Assembly: GCA_001899255.1 (NCBI GenBank)
Contig: MKVX01000023.1
Location: forward strand, 405,660-469,659
Length of the DNA stretch: 64,000 nt
Reading direction: 5' to 3'
Source: Rhizobiales bacterium 62-47
GTDB taxonomy: Bacteria > Pseudomonadota > Alphaproteobacteria > Rhizobiales > Xanthobacteraceae
This document shows, piece after piece, positions 17,639 through 25,779 of this stretch. Position 1 is the stretch's first letter, and every line of letters begins with the position of its first letter. The position numbers and the translations under genes were made by a program. The notes below the pieces were generated by a model. It saw only the letters and a program-made list of their open reading frames with translations, ran no database searches and was not told where the DNA came from.

Positions 17639-19150
17639 TTATTCGGCTGCGGACAACACCGGCCGAAACCCGAGGGGCGCTCCGTCTCCGGTCTGGCGTG
17701 CTTCGAGACCGTCGAGCAAATCCGTGATGCGATCCACGTAAGGCTCCTTATCGTAAATCTCGTAGAGAGTCCCGGAAAGCCGCACAGGATCGCCCGAGTA
17801 ATAACGTTCATAGAGCTGCTGCCGCCCAGAGAACGACGACACAGCAGCATCGAAAGCGAGCCGGAACAGCTTGATCCGATAACGCGAATCTGCGTTTGCA
17901 GCCTGGAAGTAGGTTTCGACGTCCTTGCTCACCGGCCCCGACAGTTCGGAGAACGACGGCACGGCGACCAGACCGCCGGCACCGAGGATCTGGATGATCT
18001 CGCACATCCGAATGAACATCTTCGGGAACATCATGCGAATGGTCCACAGCGGCATCGCGGCAGGCGTCATGAATCCTTGAGCATTGGGAGCGGCATCGAC
18101 TTCGCTGGCACGCAAGCAAGCGCGGACGAATTCGGTGTACTGGATCAACTCCGCCAGCAGGCCTTGCACATGCAGATGGGCATCCACTTTCGTCGAGCGA
18201 ACCATGGCGAAGGCGACCGCCATCATAAATTCGGCCTTCGCCAGATTCTTGGTGCTGAACTGATGCATGATCTGCGGCATCGCACCTGTGCGGTTATACA
18301 GGCCGTTGCACATCTCAGCGTCGCGGTGAATGAAGACGCGTTCCCACGGGATCAACACGTTGTCGAAGATCACCATGGCATCGGTCTCGTCGAGACGCGA
18401 CGACAATGGAAAGTCCATCGACGAGCCCGGATTTTCATGAATAACCGACGGCCGACAGATGAACCGCAGGCCAGGCGCATTGACCGGGACCGCAAATCCG
18501 AAGGCATAGGGCTTGGCTTCGTCATTATTCGACAGATATGTCGACGGCATCACCAGGAGATCGTGGGAATAGGCACAGAGCGTCGCCACCATGCGAGCGC
18601 CGTTGACGACGATTCCCGCGTCGGTCTCCTTGACAACCTTGGCAGCAAGATCCTTGTCCTGTTTCTCGACCGGCTTCGAACGATCGACCTGCGGATTGAT
18701 CAGCGTGTGCGTCATCGCGATATCGTTATCGCGGCAATATTCGTAGTACTTCCAGATGTTCTCCGAATATTTCTTGTCTTTCTGTCCGAAGGCATCGGAG
18801 GCCGAGGCGAAACCGGTCAACGTGATATTCATGAAATCCGGACTACGGCCGAACATTCCGCACGTCGCGTCCATCCAGGTTTTCACCATGCCACGCCGGC
18901 GCACCAGATCATCGACGGTTTTCGGCTGGATGAACGACATTCCGACGCGCTCGCCATTCAAGGGCGACTTGTAAGTCATCGCGTCGATGCGCTTGGCATC
19001 GTGCTGCATGTCGTATAGCTCGGCCATGGTGTAGGCCGCCGCTGCGAAACGACGGTCCTTGGTCACGTCCGTGACCAACTCGCCGTCGATCCACATCTGG
19101 CGACCGTCGCGCAGCGATTCGATGTATTCTTTACCCGTACGAATGCCCAT
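17639..19150 (-). CDS. 4-hydroxyphenylacetate 3-monooxygenase family oxygenase (HpaB-like)
   Basis: This 503-residue FADH2-dependent oxygenase of the HpaB family hydroxylates a phenolic (or related) ring ortho to an OH group. The N-terminus MGIRTGKEYIESLRDGR is family-typical, and the central IPWERVFIHRD segment and C-terminal SFSELSGPVSKDV region line up with HpaB. The Cys/His ligands of the related 4-hydroxybutyryl-CoA dehydratase are not apparent, so a monooxygenase is favoured. It lies 21 bases after ligB and shares the operon with an HpaC-like reductase, which makes a hydroxylation-then-extradiol-cleavage sequence likely. 4-Hydroxyphenylacetate itself need not be the substrate. Confidence 0.9.
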   Translation of the reverse strand: MGIRTGKEYIESLRDGRQMWIDGELVTDVTKDRRFAAAAYTMAELYDMQHDAKRIDAMTYKSPLNGERVGMSFIQPKTVDDLVRRRGMVKTWMDATCGMFGRSPDFMNITLTGFASASDAFGQKDKKYSENIWKYYEYCRDNDIAMTHTLINPQVDRSKPVEKQDKDLAAKVVKETDAGIVVNGARMVATLCAYSHDLLVMPSTYLSNNDEAKPYAFGFAVPVNAPGLRFICRPSVIHENPGSSMDFPLSSRLDETDAMVIFDNVLIPWERVFIHRDAEMCNGLYNRTGAMPQIMHQFSTKNLAKAEFMMAVAFAMVRSTKVDAHLHVQGLLAELIQYTEFVRACLRASEVDAAPNAQGFMTPAAMPLWTIRMMFPKMFIRMCEIIQILGAGGLVAVPSFSELSGPVSKDVETYFQAANADSRYRIKLFRLAFDAAVSSFSGRQQLYERYYSGDPVRLSGTLYEIYDKEPYVDRITDLLDGLEARQTGDGAPLGFRPVLSAAE

Positions 19151-19171
19151 AGCTTCCCTCGATCAATAAAA

Positions 19172-20008
19172 TCAGGCGTCGGCGCCTTCGAAAACGATGA
19201 GGCCGTATCCGGTCAACATCGGCGCATAGTAGTGGCGGTGAATGCGTCGCACTTTTTCACCAAGCGACGAACGCATTGCCAACCACATGATCATTTCCAC
19301 GGATTCCGCTCCGCCACGCTCCATGTAATCGTGATGCTTGAGCTTCACGAGCGCTTGCGGATCATGCTCGAGCAGATCCAGGAATTCGTTGTCCCAATCC
19401 GGATTCATGAACCCGAAGCGATCGCCATGCAGCTGATGCGACATGCCACCCGTCGCAACGACCAGGACACGGAGATCCTTCGGGTAGCTTTCGACCGCGC
19501 GGCGAATCGCCTGCCCCAGATGGAAGAATCGCCTTGGCGTCGGCAGCGGATGCTGGATGACATTGGCGGCGAGCGGAATCAGGGGTGCCGGCCAACGATT
19601 GTCGGTCAACAGCGGCAAGATCGACAGAATGCCGTGATCGACCGGCATCTCCTGACAAATCGTCGGATCGAACTCGTCTTCGACCAGACTCTGCGCCATG
19701 TGCCACGAGAAATCGGCATCACCCGGCAAATCCGGCAGATCGCGCTTGCCCCAGCCTTCATCGGCTTGCGGGTGTTTATCGGAAACACCCAGCGCGAATG
19801 TCGGATACGCATCGAAGAAAAAGCGATTCATGTGATCGTTGTAGACCGCAACGATCACATCGGGCTTGAGCTTCTCGAGCCACGCCTTCGCCGGCTCGTA
19901 CCCCTTGTAGAGCGGCGACCATGCCGGATCCTCCTGCAGGCCGCGATCGAACGAGTGCGCAATCGAAGGCGCGTGCGAACAGCCGATGCCGCCGACGATA
20001 CGAGCCAT
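19172..20008 (-). CDS. ligB: Extradiol ring-cleavage dioxygenase, catalytic (beta) subunit LigB
   Basis: This 278-residue class III extradiol dioxygenase beta chain, as in protocatechuate 4,5-dioxygenase, opens a catechol-type ring next to the two OH groups using Fe(II) and O2. Candidate iron ligands are visible: H12 in GCSHAP, H59 in NDHMN, and a glutamate in GGAESVE (E235 or E238). A catalytic His is present in MSHQLHG. The ATG at 20008 lies 1 base after the ligA stop; the longer open frame reads into ligA and was rejected. Alpha and beta chains are separate genes, as in Sphingobium LigAB. The downstream 4,5-pathway genes are not in the window. Confidence 0.93.
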   Translation of the reverse strand: MARIVGGIGCSHAPSIAHSFDRGLQEDPAWSPLYKGYEPAKAWLEKLKPDVIVAVYNDHMNRFFFDAYPTFALGVSDKHPQADEGWGKRDLPDLPGDADFSWHMAQSLVEDEFDPTICQEMPVDHGILSILPLLTDNRWPAPLIPLAANVIQHPLPTPRRFFHLGQAIRRAVESYPKDLRVLVVATGGMSHQLHGDRFGFMNPDWDNEFLDLLEHDPQALVKLKHHDYMERGGAESVEMIMWLAMRSSLGEKVRRIHRHYYAPMLTGYGLIVFEGADA

Positions 20009-20009
20009 C

Positions 20010-20384
20010 CTAGTGATTCCTTTCGACAGCAGAGCCTTGCTTCGCAGGCCGGGTTTGCATGAACTCTTCAAAGCTCTGGCCGCGCATCTGCGCACCCATC
20101 TGCAGCAGATTCTGCCCCACCGCTCCGCCAACCTTGATCAGCACGTAGATGTTGCCGCCCGCGGCAACGAGTCCCTTCCAGTCGCGCTTGGTGACGAGAT
20201 CCATCTCGGCCTCGGTCAATCCGCATGACTTCATGTAGGCGCGCTCGTCGGCGCGAAACGCATTGCGATTGGCCTCGTCCGTCAGCGACATCGAAAACTT
20301 GTTGATGCGATAGCCCTGGCGCGAGCGCGCTCCGGTGAAAACCGTCGTGCCGGCAATAGGCGTGCCCCGATACGTTGCTGTCAT
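20010..20384 (-). CDS. ligA: Extradiol dioxygenase small (alpha) subunit LigA
   Basis: This 124-residue LigA-type chain caps the active site of LigB. Family sequence is clear: NKFSMSLTDEANRNAF, then GLTEAEMDLVTKRDW and GGNIYVLIKVG. The ATG at 20384 was chosen over one at 20405 because the family starts about here; both are possible. It is the first gene of a seven-gene operon (ligA-ligB-hpaB-DHOD-flavin reductase-iclR-cupin) and is divergent from hyuA across a 173-base promoter region. Confidence 0.92.
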   Translation of the reverse strand: MTATYRGTPIAGTTVFTGARSRQGYRINKFSMSLTDEANRNAFRADERAYMKSCGLTEAEMDLVTKRDWKGLVAAGGNIYVLIKVGGAVGQNLLQMGAQMRGQSFEEFMQTRPAKQGSAVERNH

Positions 20385-20429
20385 GACCCAAGCGCTCCGT
20401 CCCATTGTATCGAATTGTGAGACATTTTC

Positions 20430-20448
20430 TATTTGTACGAAACAAATA
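20430..20448. promoter_or_regulatory. Inverted repeat TATTTGT-N5-ACAAATA in the ligA-hyuA promoter region
   Basis: A perfect 7-bp inverted repeat with a 5-base centre lies 46 bases before ligA and about 110 before hyuA. Its centre contains TACGAAAC (20436-20443), repeated exactly at 20542-20549 next to the hyuA start. A pair of such elements fits an IclR-type operator, and the operon encodes an IclR protein. Confidence 0.55.
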
Positions 20449-20541
20449 TCCGGAGAAACTGATTTGCGTCAACCGGAAATGTTGATTTGACACCAAACAT
20501 TCGAATCTCTATCGTCTGAAAAATGATACATAGTATTGTAA

Positions 20542-20549
20542 TACGAAAC
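20542..20549. promoter_or_regulatory. Second TACGAAAC element, 8 bases before hyuA
   Basis: This is an exact copy of the 8-mer at 20436-20443, placed where a bound repressor would block the hyuA start region. The repeat could be chance, but both copies fall inside one short divergent promoter region. Confidence 0.4.
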
Positions 20550-20557
20550 TACACCAA

Positions 20558-22660
20558 ATGAGAGGCGTCGTGACAACCGCGGAAAATCCAGCACTTTCGA
20601 GCTACGCCTTGGCCGTCGATATCGGCGGGACTTTCACGGACGTGGTGCTTCGCAACGCGACTGGTAAAACCTGGGTCGACAAGACGCTGACCACGCCGGA
20701 AAGCCTGGACGTCGGCTTTTTTCGCGCGGTCGACGCCGTTCTGGCCAAGGCCGGTATCCGGCCGACAGCCGTGACCGACGTCGTGGTGCATGCCACCACG
20801 GTCGTCACCAACGCGGTGATCGAACGCAAAGGTCCGACGACGGCCTTGCTGGTGACCGAGGGGTTCCGGGATATCCTGACCATTCGCGACGAGCATCGCT
20901 ATGAGATGTTCGATCCGCAGATTGAGTTCCCGGCCCCATTGGTGCCGCCCGAATTCACATTCGGCATTCCGGAGCGGGTCGCGGCGACCGGCGAATTGCT
21001 GAAGCCGCTCGACCGGGCCAAGGCCGAATCCGTCATCAAGGAGTTGCGTGACAAGAAAGTCGTTTCGGTCGCGATCTCATTCCTCAACTCGTTCTTGAAT
21101 CCAGAGAACGAGCGCGCCATGCGCGGGTTGCTCAACGAGCTGGCGCCCGAGCTGTATGTCTCAATTTCCTCCGAGGTCGCCCCGCTGATCCGGGAATATC
21201 CGCGTACCTCGACAGTGGTGATGAATGCCTACACCGCGCCGATCACACGGCCTTATCTCGATGCACTGACGCGAGGACTGAAGCAGCGCGGGTTTGCCCA
21301 CGATCCGCTGATCATGCTGAGCAATGGCGGCGTGATCGGCGTCGATGTCGCGGGCAATTTCCCGGTGCGCATGGTCGAATCGGGACCGGCAGCGGGCGCC
21401 CTCGCCGCGACATATTACGCAGAGGTTCTCGGCCTCGATCGCCTGCTGTCGTTCGACATGGGCGGCACCACCGCGAAAGCCTGCGTCATCGAAGATCGCA
21501 AGCCGCTCGTCACCGGGCACTTCGAAGTCGATCGCATCTATCGTTTCAAGACCGGCAGCGGCCTGCCGATTCTTATTCCTTCGGTCGATATGATCGAAAT
21601 CGGCGCCGGTGGCGGCAGTATCGCGTCGATTAGCGACCTTGGCCTGCTGAAAGTCGGCCCACAAAGCGCCGGCTCAACGCCAGGACCGGTTGCCTACGGT
21701 CGCGGCGGCATGAACCCGACGGTTACCGACGCCGATCTGGTGCTGGGTTATCTTAGCGCGGATGGCTTTCTCGGCGGCGAAATGCGGCTCGACCGTGATG
21801 GCGCGGTCAAGCAATTGAGTACGCTCGCCGAACAACTCGGCACTTCGGTCGGCGATGTCGCCGCAGGCATCTATCGTGTCGTCGGCGAATCGATGACCGC
21901 GGCGGCTCGCGCACACGCCGCTGATCGCGGCATCGACTATCGCGGCGTGCCGCTGTTTGCCTTCGGCGGTGCGGGTCCAGTGCATGCATGTTACGTCGCC
22001 GACCTGCTCGAAAGCCCGATGGTGATCTATCCGCCGCTCGCCAGCGTGTTGTCGGCGTTCGGGACGCTGGTGACGCCGCCGCGCCTCGATCTCGGTCAGG
22101 GCGCACTTTCCCGGCTCTCGTCGCTCGACTGGAATGTTGTGGACAAAATCATCGGCCAACTCGTCGATGACGCGCGCAAGGGCCTGGCGAGCGCCGGCTG
22201 CAAGGGAAGCGACATCCATTTCCAGTTCGGCGCCGACATGCGCTACTTTGGCCAACAGAACGAAGTTTCAGTGACGCTGGACACCGACCCGCGCGAGCGC
22301 CATGACATCGCCTGGCTGCGTCATGCCTTCGAAGAGGCCTATGAGCGGCTTTACAGTTTCCGGCTACCGGAGGTCGACGTCGAAGCCGTGATCTGGCGGC
22401 TGGTGGCAACCGGACCTGTGGCGCATCGCGACAGCGCGCCGGAATTCAAGACGCAGACTGCCGATAAGATCAAAACTCGCAAGGCCCGCTTCAACGGACA
22501 CGATGTCGATACACCGGTTTACGCGCGCCGCGAACTGGTGCTCGACCAAAGCATCGACGGTCCCGCGATTATCGAAGAACGCGAAACCACAATCATCATT
22601 CTTCCGGGCTGGCGCGCGACCGTCGATCGCACCGGATGCATCATGGCCGTCAAGAGGTAA
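20558..22660 (+). CDS. hyuA: Hydantoinase/oxoprolinase subunit A (HyuA)
   Basis: This 700-residue ATP-binding subunit belongs to the N-methylhydantoinase A / acetone-acetophenone carboxylase beta family. The actin-like phosphate loop DIGGTFTDVVL is near residues 21-31, with the second ATP-site segment SFDMGGTTAKAC in the middle and GGAGPVHA near residue 468. The length is normal. Together with HyuB it uses ATP to phosphorylate a carbonyl (lactam, hydantoin or ketone) before hydrolysis or carboxylation. The first gene of a hyuA-hyuB-binding protein unit, it diverges from ligA. The substrate cannot be read off; acetophenone-type carboxylation and lactam opening are both compatible. Confidence 0.93.
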   Translation: MRGVVTTAENPALSSYALAVDIGGTFTDVVLRNATGKTWVDKTLTTPESLDVGFFRAVDAVLAKAGIRPTAVTDVVVHATTVVTNAVIERKGPTTALLVTEGFRDILTIRDEHRYEMFDPQIEFPAPLVPPEFTFGIPERVAATGELLKPLDRAKAESVIKELRDKKVVSVAISFLNSFLNPENERAMRGLLNELAPELYVSISSEVAPLIREYPRTSTVVMNAYTAPITRPYLDALTRGLKQRGFAHDPLIMLSNGGVIGVDVAGNFPVRMVESGPAAGALAATYYAEVLGLDRLLSFDMGGTTAKACVIEDRKPLVTGHFEVDRIYRFKTGSGLPILIPSVDMIEIGAGGGSIASISDLGLLKVGPQSAGSTPGPVAYGRGGMNPTVTDADLVLGYLSADGFLGGEMRLDRDGAVKQLSTLAEQLGTSVGDVAAGIYRVVGESMTAAARAHAADRGIDYRGVPLFAFGGAGPVHACYVADLLESPMVIYPPLASVLSAFGTLVTPPRLDLGQGALSRLSSLDWNVVDKIIGQLVDDARKGLASAGCKGSDIHFQFGADMRYFGQQNEVSVTLDTDPRERHDIAWLRHAFEEAYERLYSFRLPEVDVEAVIWRLVATGPVAHRDSAPEFKTQTADKIKTRKARFNGHDVDTPVYARRELVLDQSIDGPAIIEERETTIIILPGWRATVDRTGCIMAVKR

Positions 22661-22666
22661 GTAAAA

Positions 22667-24238
22667 ATGGATGGCATCGAGCTCGAGATTCTCTGGAGCA
22701 ATCTGATCAGCATCGTCAGCGAGCAGGCCAAAGCGCTGCAGCGCATCGCTTTCAGCCCGGTCGTGCGCGAAGCCGGCGATCTCGCCAACGCGCTGTTCGA
22801 CACGCAGGGCCGCATGGTGGCGCAGGCTATCACCGGCACGCCCGGCCACATCAATTCGCTTGCCGCGGCCGGCAAGCATTTCGTCAAGGAATTTCCGCCG
22901 GAAAGCCTGAATCCCGGCGATGTTCTCATCACCAACGATCCGTGGTTATCGGCCGGACACTTCTTCGACATCACGGTGATGCTGCCCGCCTTTCACAAGG
23001 GCAAGTTGATCGGGTTCTTCGGCTCGACGATTCATCATACCGATATCGGCGGATATGGCGTCGGTGCCGGTGCCCGCGACATCCACGAAGAAGGTCTGTG
23101 GATTCCGCTGCTCAAGCTCTACGAGGCGGGCAAACCCAATAAGGTCTTGCACGACATCATCAGGACGAACGTGCGGACTCCGGATGAAGTGTTCGGCGAC
23201 CTCGCCGCGCAAATCTCCAGCGGCAAACTGGCCTGTACCCGACTATCGGCGCTACTCGACCGGCAGGGTCAGGACAATATCGAAACGCTAGCGCAGGAAA
23301 TCATCAGCCGCTCCGAGACGGCAACGCGCAACGCCATTCGCAAGTTGAAGCCGGGCACGTTCCACGGCGAAAGCCGCTTCGACGTCCCCGGAGGCGATGT
23401 CGTTACGCTGAAGACAGCAGTGACGGTCGATACCGAGCAAGGTTCGATCCTGATCGACTTCGAAGGCAGCTCCGGACCGAGCCCGTACGGCATCAACGTC
23501 GTGATGAACTACACCCATGCCTACAGTACGTTTGCCATTCGAAGCTGCCTGAACCCGGAGTTGCCGAACAATTTCGGAAGTCTTGCCCCAATCCTGGTCA
23601 AGGCGCCGGAAGGCTGCATCGTCAATTGCAAGTATCCGTCACCGGTGAACGCTCGCCACGTCGTCGGCATGTATGTGCCGATGCCGATCCTCAAGGCGCT
23701 CTATCACGTCATGCCGGACCGCGTGCTGGCCGAAGGTGCTGGCGCGGTCTGGACCATTCAGGTGCAGGGCAAGAACCTCGACGGCTCTCCGTTCACCAGC
23801 GCGATGTTCAATTACTCCGGCGGCATGGGCGCGCGACGCAACAAGGACGGCCCAAGCGCGACCTGTTATCCGACGGGAGTCGCTGCGGTGCCGGTGGAAA
23901 TCCTCGAAGCATCAATGCCGATCCTGTTCAACCGCAAGGAATTGCATCGCGGTACCGGCGGCAACGGCGCCATGCGCGGCGGCGATGGCCAGATCATCAG
24001 CTTCAACATGCGAACCAAAAGCGAATGGCTGCTCAACGCCGTCACCAGCCGCACCAACCTGGCTCCCGAGGGCCTCGAAGGCGGCGAGCCCGGCTCCGCT
24101 GGCCGATTCCTCATCAACGGCCAGCCGGTGAGCAACGCTCGCAAGATCGTCATGCAGCCGGGTGACGAAGTGACGCTCGATACGCCCGGCGGCGGCGGCT
24201 ACGGCCGCGCCATATCGCTGACGCGGGCAGCGGAATGA
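22667..24238 (+). CDS. hyuB: Hydantoinase/oxoprolinase subunit B (HyuB)
   Basis: This 523-residue partner of HyuA belongs to the N-methylhydantoinase B / acetone carboxylase alpha family. Conserved metal-site-like segments are present: LITNDPWLSAGHFFD and STIHHTDIGGYG in the first third, then NARHVVGMYV and the glycine-rich C-terminal PGGGGYGRA. It starts 6 bases after hyuA, so the two are translated as a pair. No third acetone-carboxylase gamma subunit is adjacent, which favours oxoprolinase- or hydantoinase-type chemistry, or an acetophenone-carboxylase-like reaction lacking its small subunits. Confidence 0.92.
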   Translation: MDGIELEILWSNLISIVSEQAKALQRIAFSPVVREAGDLANALFDTQGRMVAQAITGTPGHINSLAAAGKHFVKEFPPESLNPGDVLITNDPWLSAGHFFDITVMLPAFHKGKLIGFFGSTIHHTDIGGYGVGAGARDIHEEGLWIPLLKLYEAGKPNKVLHDIIRTNVRTPDEVFGDLAAQISSGKLACTRLSALLDRQGQDNIETLAQEIISRSETATRNAIRKLKPGTFHGESRFDVPGGDVVTLKTAVTVDTEQGSILIDFEGSSGPSPYGINVVMNYTHAYSTFAIRSCLNPELPNNFGSLAPILVKAPEGCIVNCKYPSPVNARHVVGMYVPMPILKALYHVMPDRVLAEGAGAVWTIQVQGKNLDGSPFTSAMFNYSGGMGARRNKDGPSATCYPTGVAAVPVEILEASMPILFNRKELHRGTGGNGAMRGGDGQIISFNMRTKSEWLLNAVTSRTNLAPEGLEGGEPGSAGRFLINGQPVSNARKIVMQPGDEVTLDTPGGGGYGRAISLTRAAE

Positions 24239-24315
24239 TTGCAATGTCGCGATAAAACGCTCTAAATGAGCAAAACAACGGCTAACAGGCCGCAACCAAG
24301 GGGAGGCTCAACGTA

Positions 24316-25527
24316 ATGTTCGCTAGAAGTATATCTGTCCTCGCAGCATTGGCGGCCGCGTTGCTGTCAACATCGGCAGCGCAAGCGCAAGTGTCCGATG
24401 ACATGGTGAAAATCGGCGTACTGACCGATATGTCAGGGCCGGCATCGACGCCGACCGGTCAGGGATCGGTCACCGCGGCGCAGATGGCCGTGGAGGATTT
24501 CGGCGGCACCGTGCTCGGCAAGCCGATATCGGTGATCGTCGGCGACCATCAACTCAAGCCGGACATCGGCTCCGGTATTGCGCGCCGCTGGTACGATACG
24601 GAGCAAGTGGACCTGATCCTCGACGTTCCGGTCTCCGCTGTCGGACTGGCAGTACAAAGCGTCGCCAATGACCGTCGCAAGCTGATGATTACCCACGCGA
24701 CTGGATCGGCTGATTTCCATGGCAAGTTCTGTTCACCCTACGCCATTCAGTGGGTGTTCGATACGCGCGCCCTCGCCGTCGGTACCGCGCAGGAAGTCGT
24801 CAAACGCGGCGGCGATAGCTGGTTCTTCATCACGGACGACTATGCTTTCGGACATTCGCTCGAACGCGACGCATCTGCGGTCATCACCAAGAATGGCGGC
24901 AAGGTCGTCGGCTCGGTGCGCCCGCCGTTCGCAACGCCGGACTTATCATCCTTCGTGCTGCAGGCTCAGGCATCCAAGGCCAAGATCATCGGCATCGCCG
25001 GTGGCCCGCCGAACAACACCACCGCGATCAAGACCGGCGGCGAATTCGGCGTCTTCAAGGGCGGCCAACAGATGGCCGGCCTGCTGGTGCTGATTACCGA
25101 CATCCACGCGCTGGGATTGCCGGTTGCTCAGGGCCTGCTGCTGACCACGTCGTTCTATTGGGATATGGACGACAAGACCCGCGAATGGTCGAAGCGCTAC
25201 TTCGCCAAGATGAACCGCATGCCGACGATGTGGCAGGCCGGCGTCTATTCTTCGGTCATCAACTACCTCAACGCCATCAAGAATGCCGGCACCGACGATC
25301 CGCTAAAGGTTGCCGCAAAGATGCGTGAAAAGCCGATCGAGGATTTCTTCTCGCGTAACGGCAAGCTGCGCGAAGACAACCTGATGGTCCACGATCTGGT
25401 TCTGGTGCAGGTCAAGACGCCGCAAGAATCCAAGTATCCGTGGGATTACTACAAGATCCTGACGCGCATCTCCGGCGACGAGGCGTTCGGTCCGCCGGAT
25501 CCGGCCTGCTCGCTGGTCAAGAAGTAG
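24316..25527 (+). CDS. Liv-type ABC substrate-binding protein linked to hyuAB
   Basis: This 403-residue periplasmic binding protein has a Sec signal of about 25 residues ending SAAQAQ, then MVKIGVLTDMSGPASTPTGQG, the lobe-one start of the amide/branched-chain amino acid family. AGGGGAGG precedes the ATG. It lies 77 bases after hyuB on the same strand and is followed by a hairpin, so it closes the hyuAB transcript. No permease is adjacent. Its ligand is probably the substrate of the HyuAB/HpaB/LigAB pathway or a precursor. Confidence 0.9.
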   Translation: MFARSISVLAALAAALLSTSAAQAQVSDDMVKIGVLTDMSGPASTPTGQGSVTAAQMAVEDFGGTVLGKPISVIVGDHQLKPDIGSGIARRWYDTEQVDLILDVPVSAVGLAVQSVANDRRKLMITHATGSADFHGKFCSPYAIQWVFDTRALAVGTAQEVVKRGGDSWFFITDDYAFGHSLERDASAVITKNGGKVVGSVRPPFATPDLSSFVLQAQASKAKIIGIAGGPPNNTTAIKTGGEFGVFKGGQQMAGLLVLITDIHALGLPVAQGLLLTTSFYWDMDDKTREWSKRYFAKMNRMPTMWQAGVYSSVINYLNAIKNAGTDDPLKVAAKMREKPIEDFFSRNGKLREDNLMVHDLVLVQVKTPQESKYPWDYYKILTRISGDEAFGPPDPACSLVKK

Positions 25528-25560
25528 AGCGCTATTACGCTGATCGTCTACGTATTTGCC

Positions 25561-25604
25561 GGCGCCGGAAGTTCTTGCACTATGAGGTGCAAAACTCCGG
25601 CGCC
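25561..25604 (+). terminator. Long GC-rich hairpin after the hyuAB operon
   Basis: GGCGCCGGA..GTT..TTGCAC pairs with GTGCAA..AACT.CCGGCGCC around a TATGAG loop, starting 33 bases after the stop of the binding-protein gene. The downstream sequence is AT-rich (TAATTATTT) without a pure T-run. It most likely ends the hyuA-hyuB transcript before tex. Confidence 0.7.
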
Positions 25605-25779
25605 TAATTATTTGAAGGCGCCGGCTGTATCAGGCAATCCCGGTTATCGACACGTCTTACCCTATGCACATTGAATATTTCGGGCGGGGTTGAAGGACGC
25701 ACGACGACTGGTCCATAAACTGGCTCCTGTTGCGAGCGATTCACCGCCGCAATGTTCCAGACGGACCGAAAGATCTCGC

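Noticed and set aside
17579-19018. 479-codon plus-strand open frame opposite the hpaB-like gene
   Set aside because: The translated sequence is rich in His, Arg and Gln with no domain signature; the HpaB protein on the other strand is clear.
17639-19150. 4-hydroxybutyryl-CoA dehydratase (same fold as HpaB)
   Set aside because: The cluster-binding Cys/His pattern is not apparent, and a flavin reductase gene is in the same operon.
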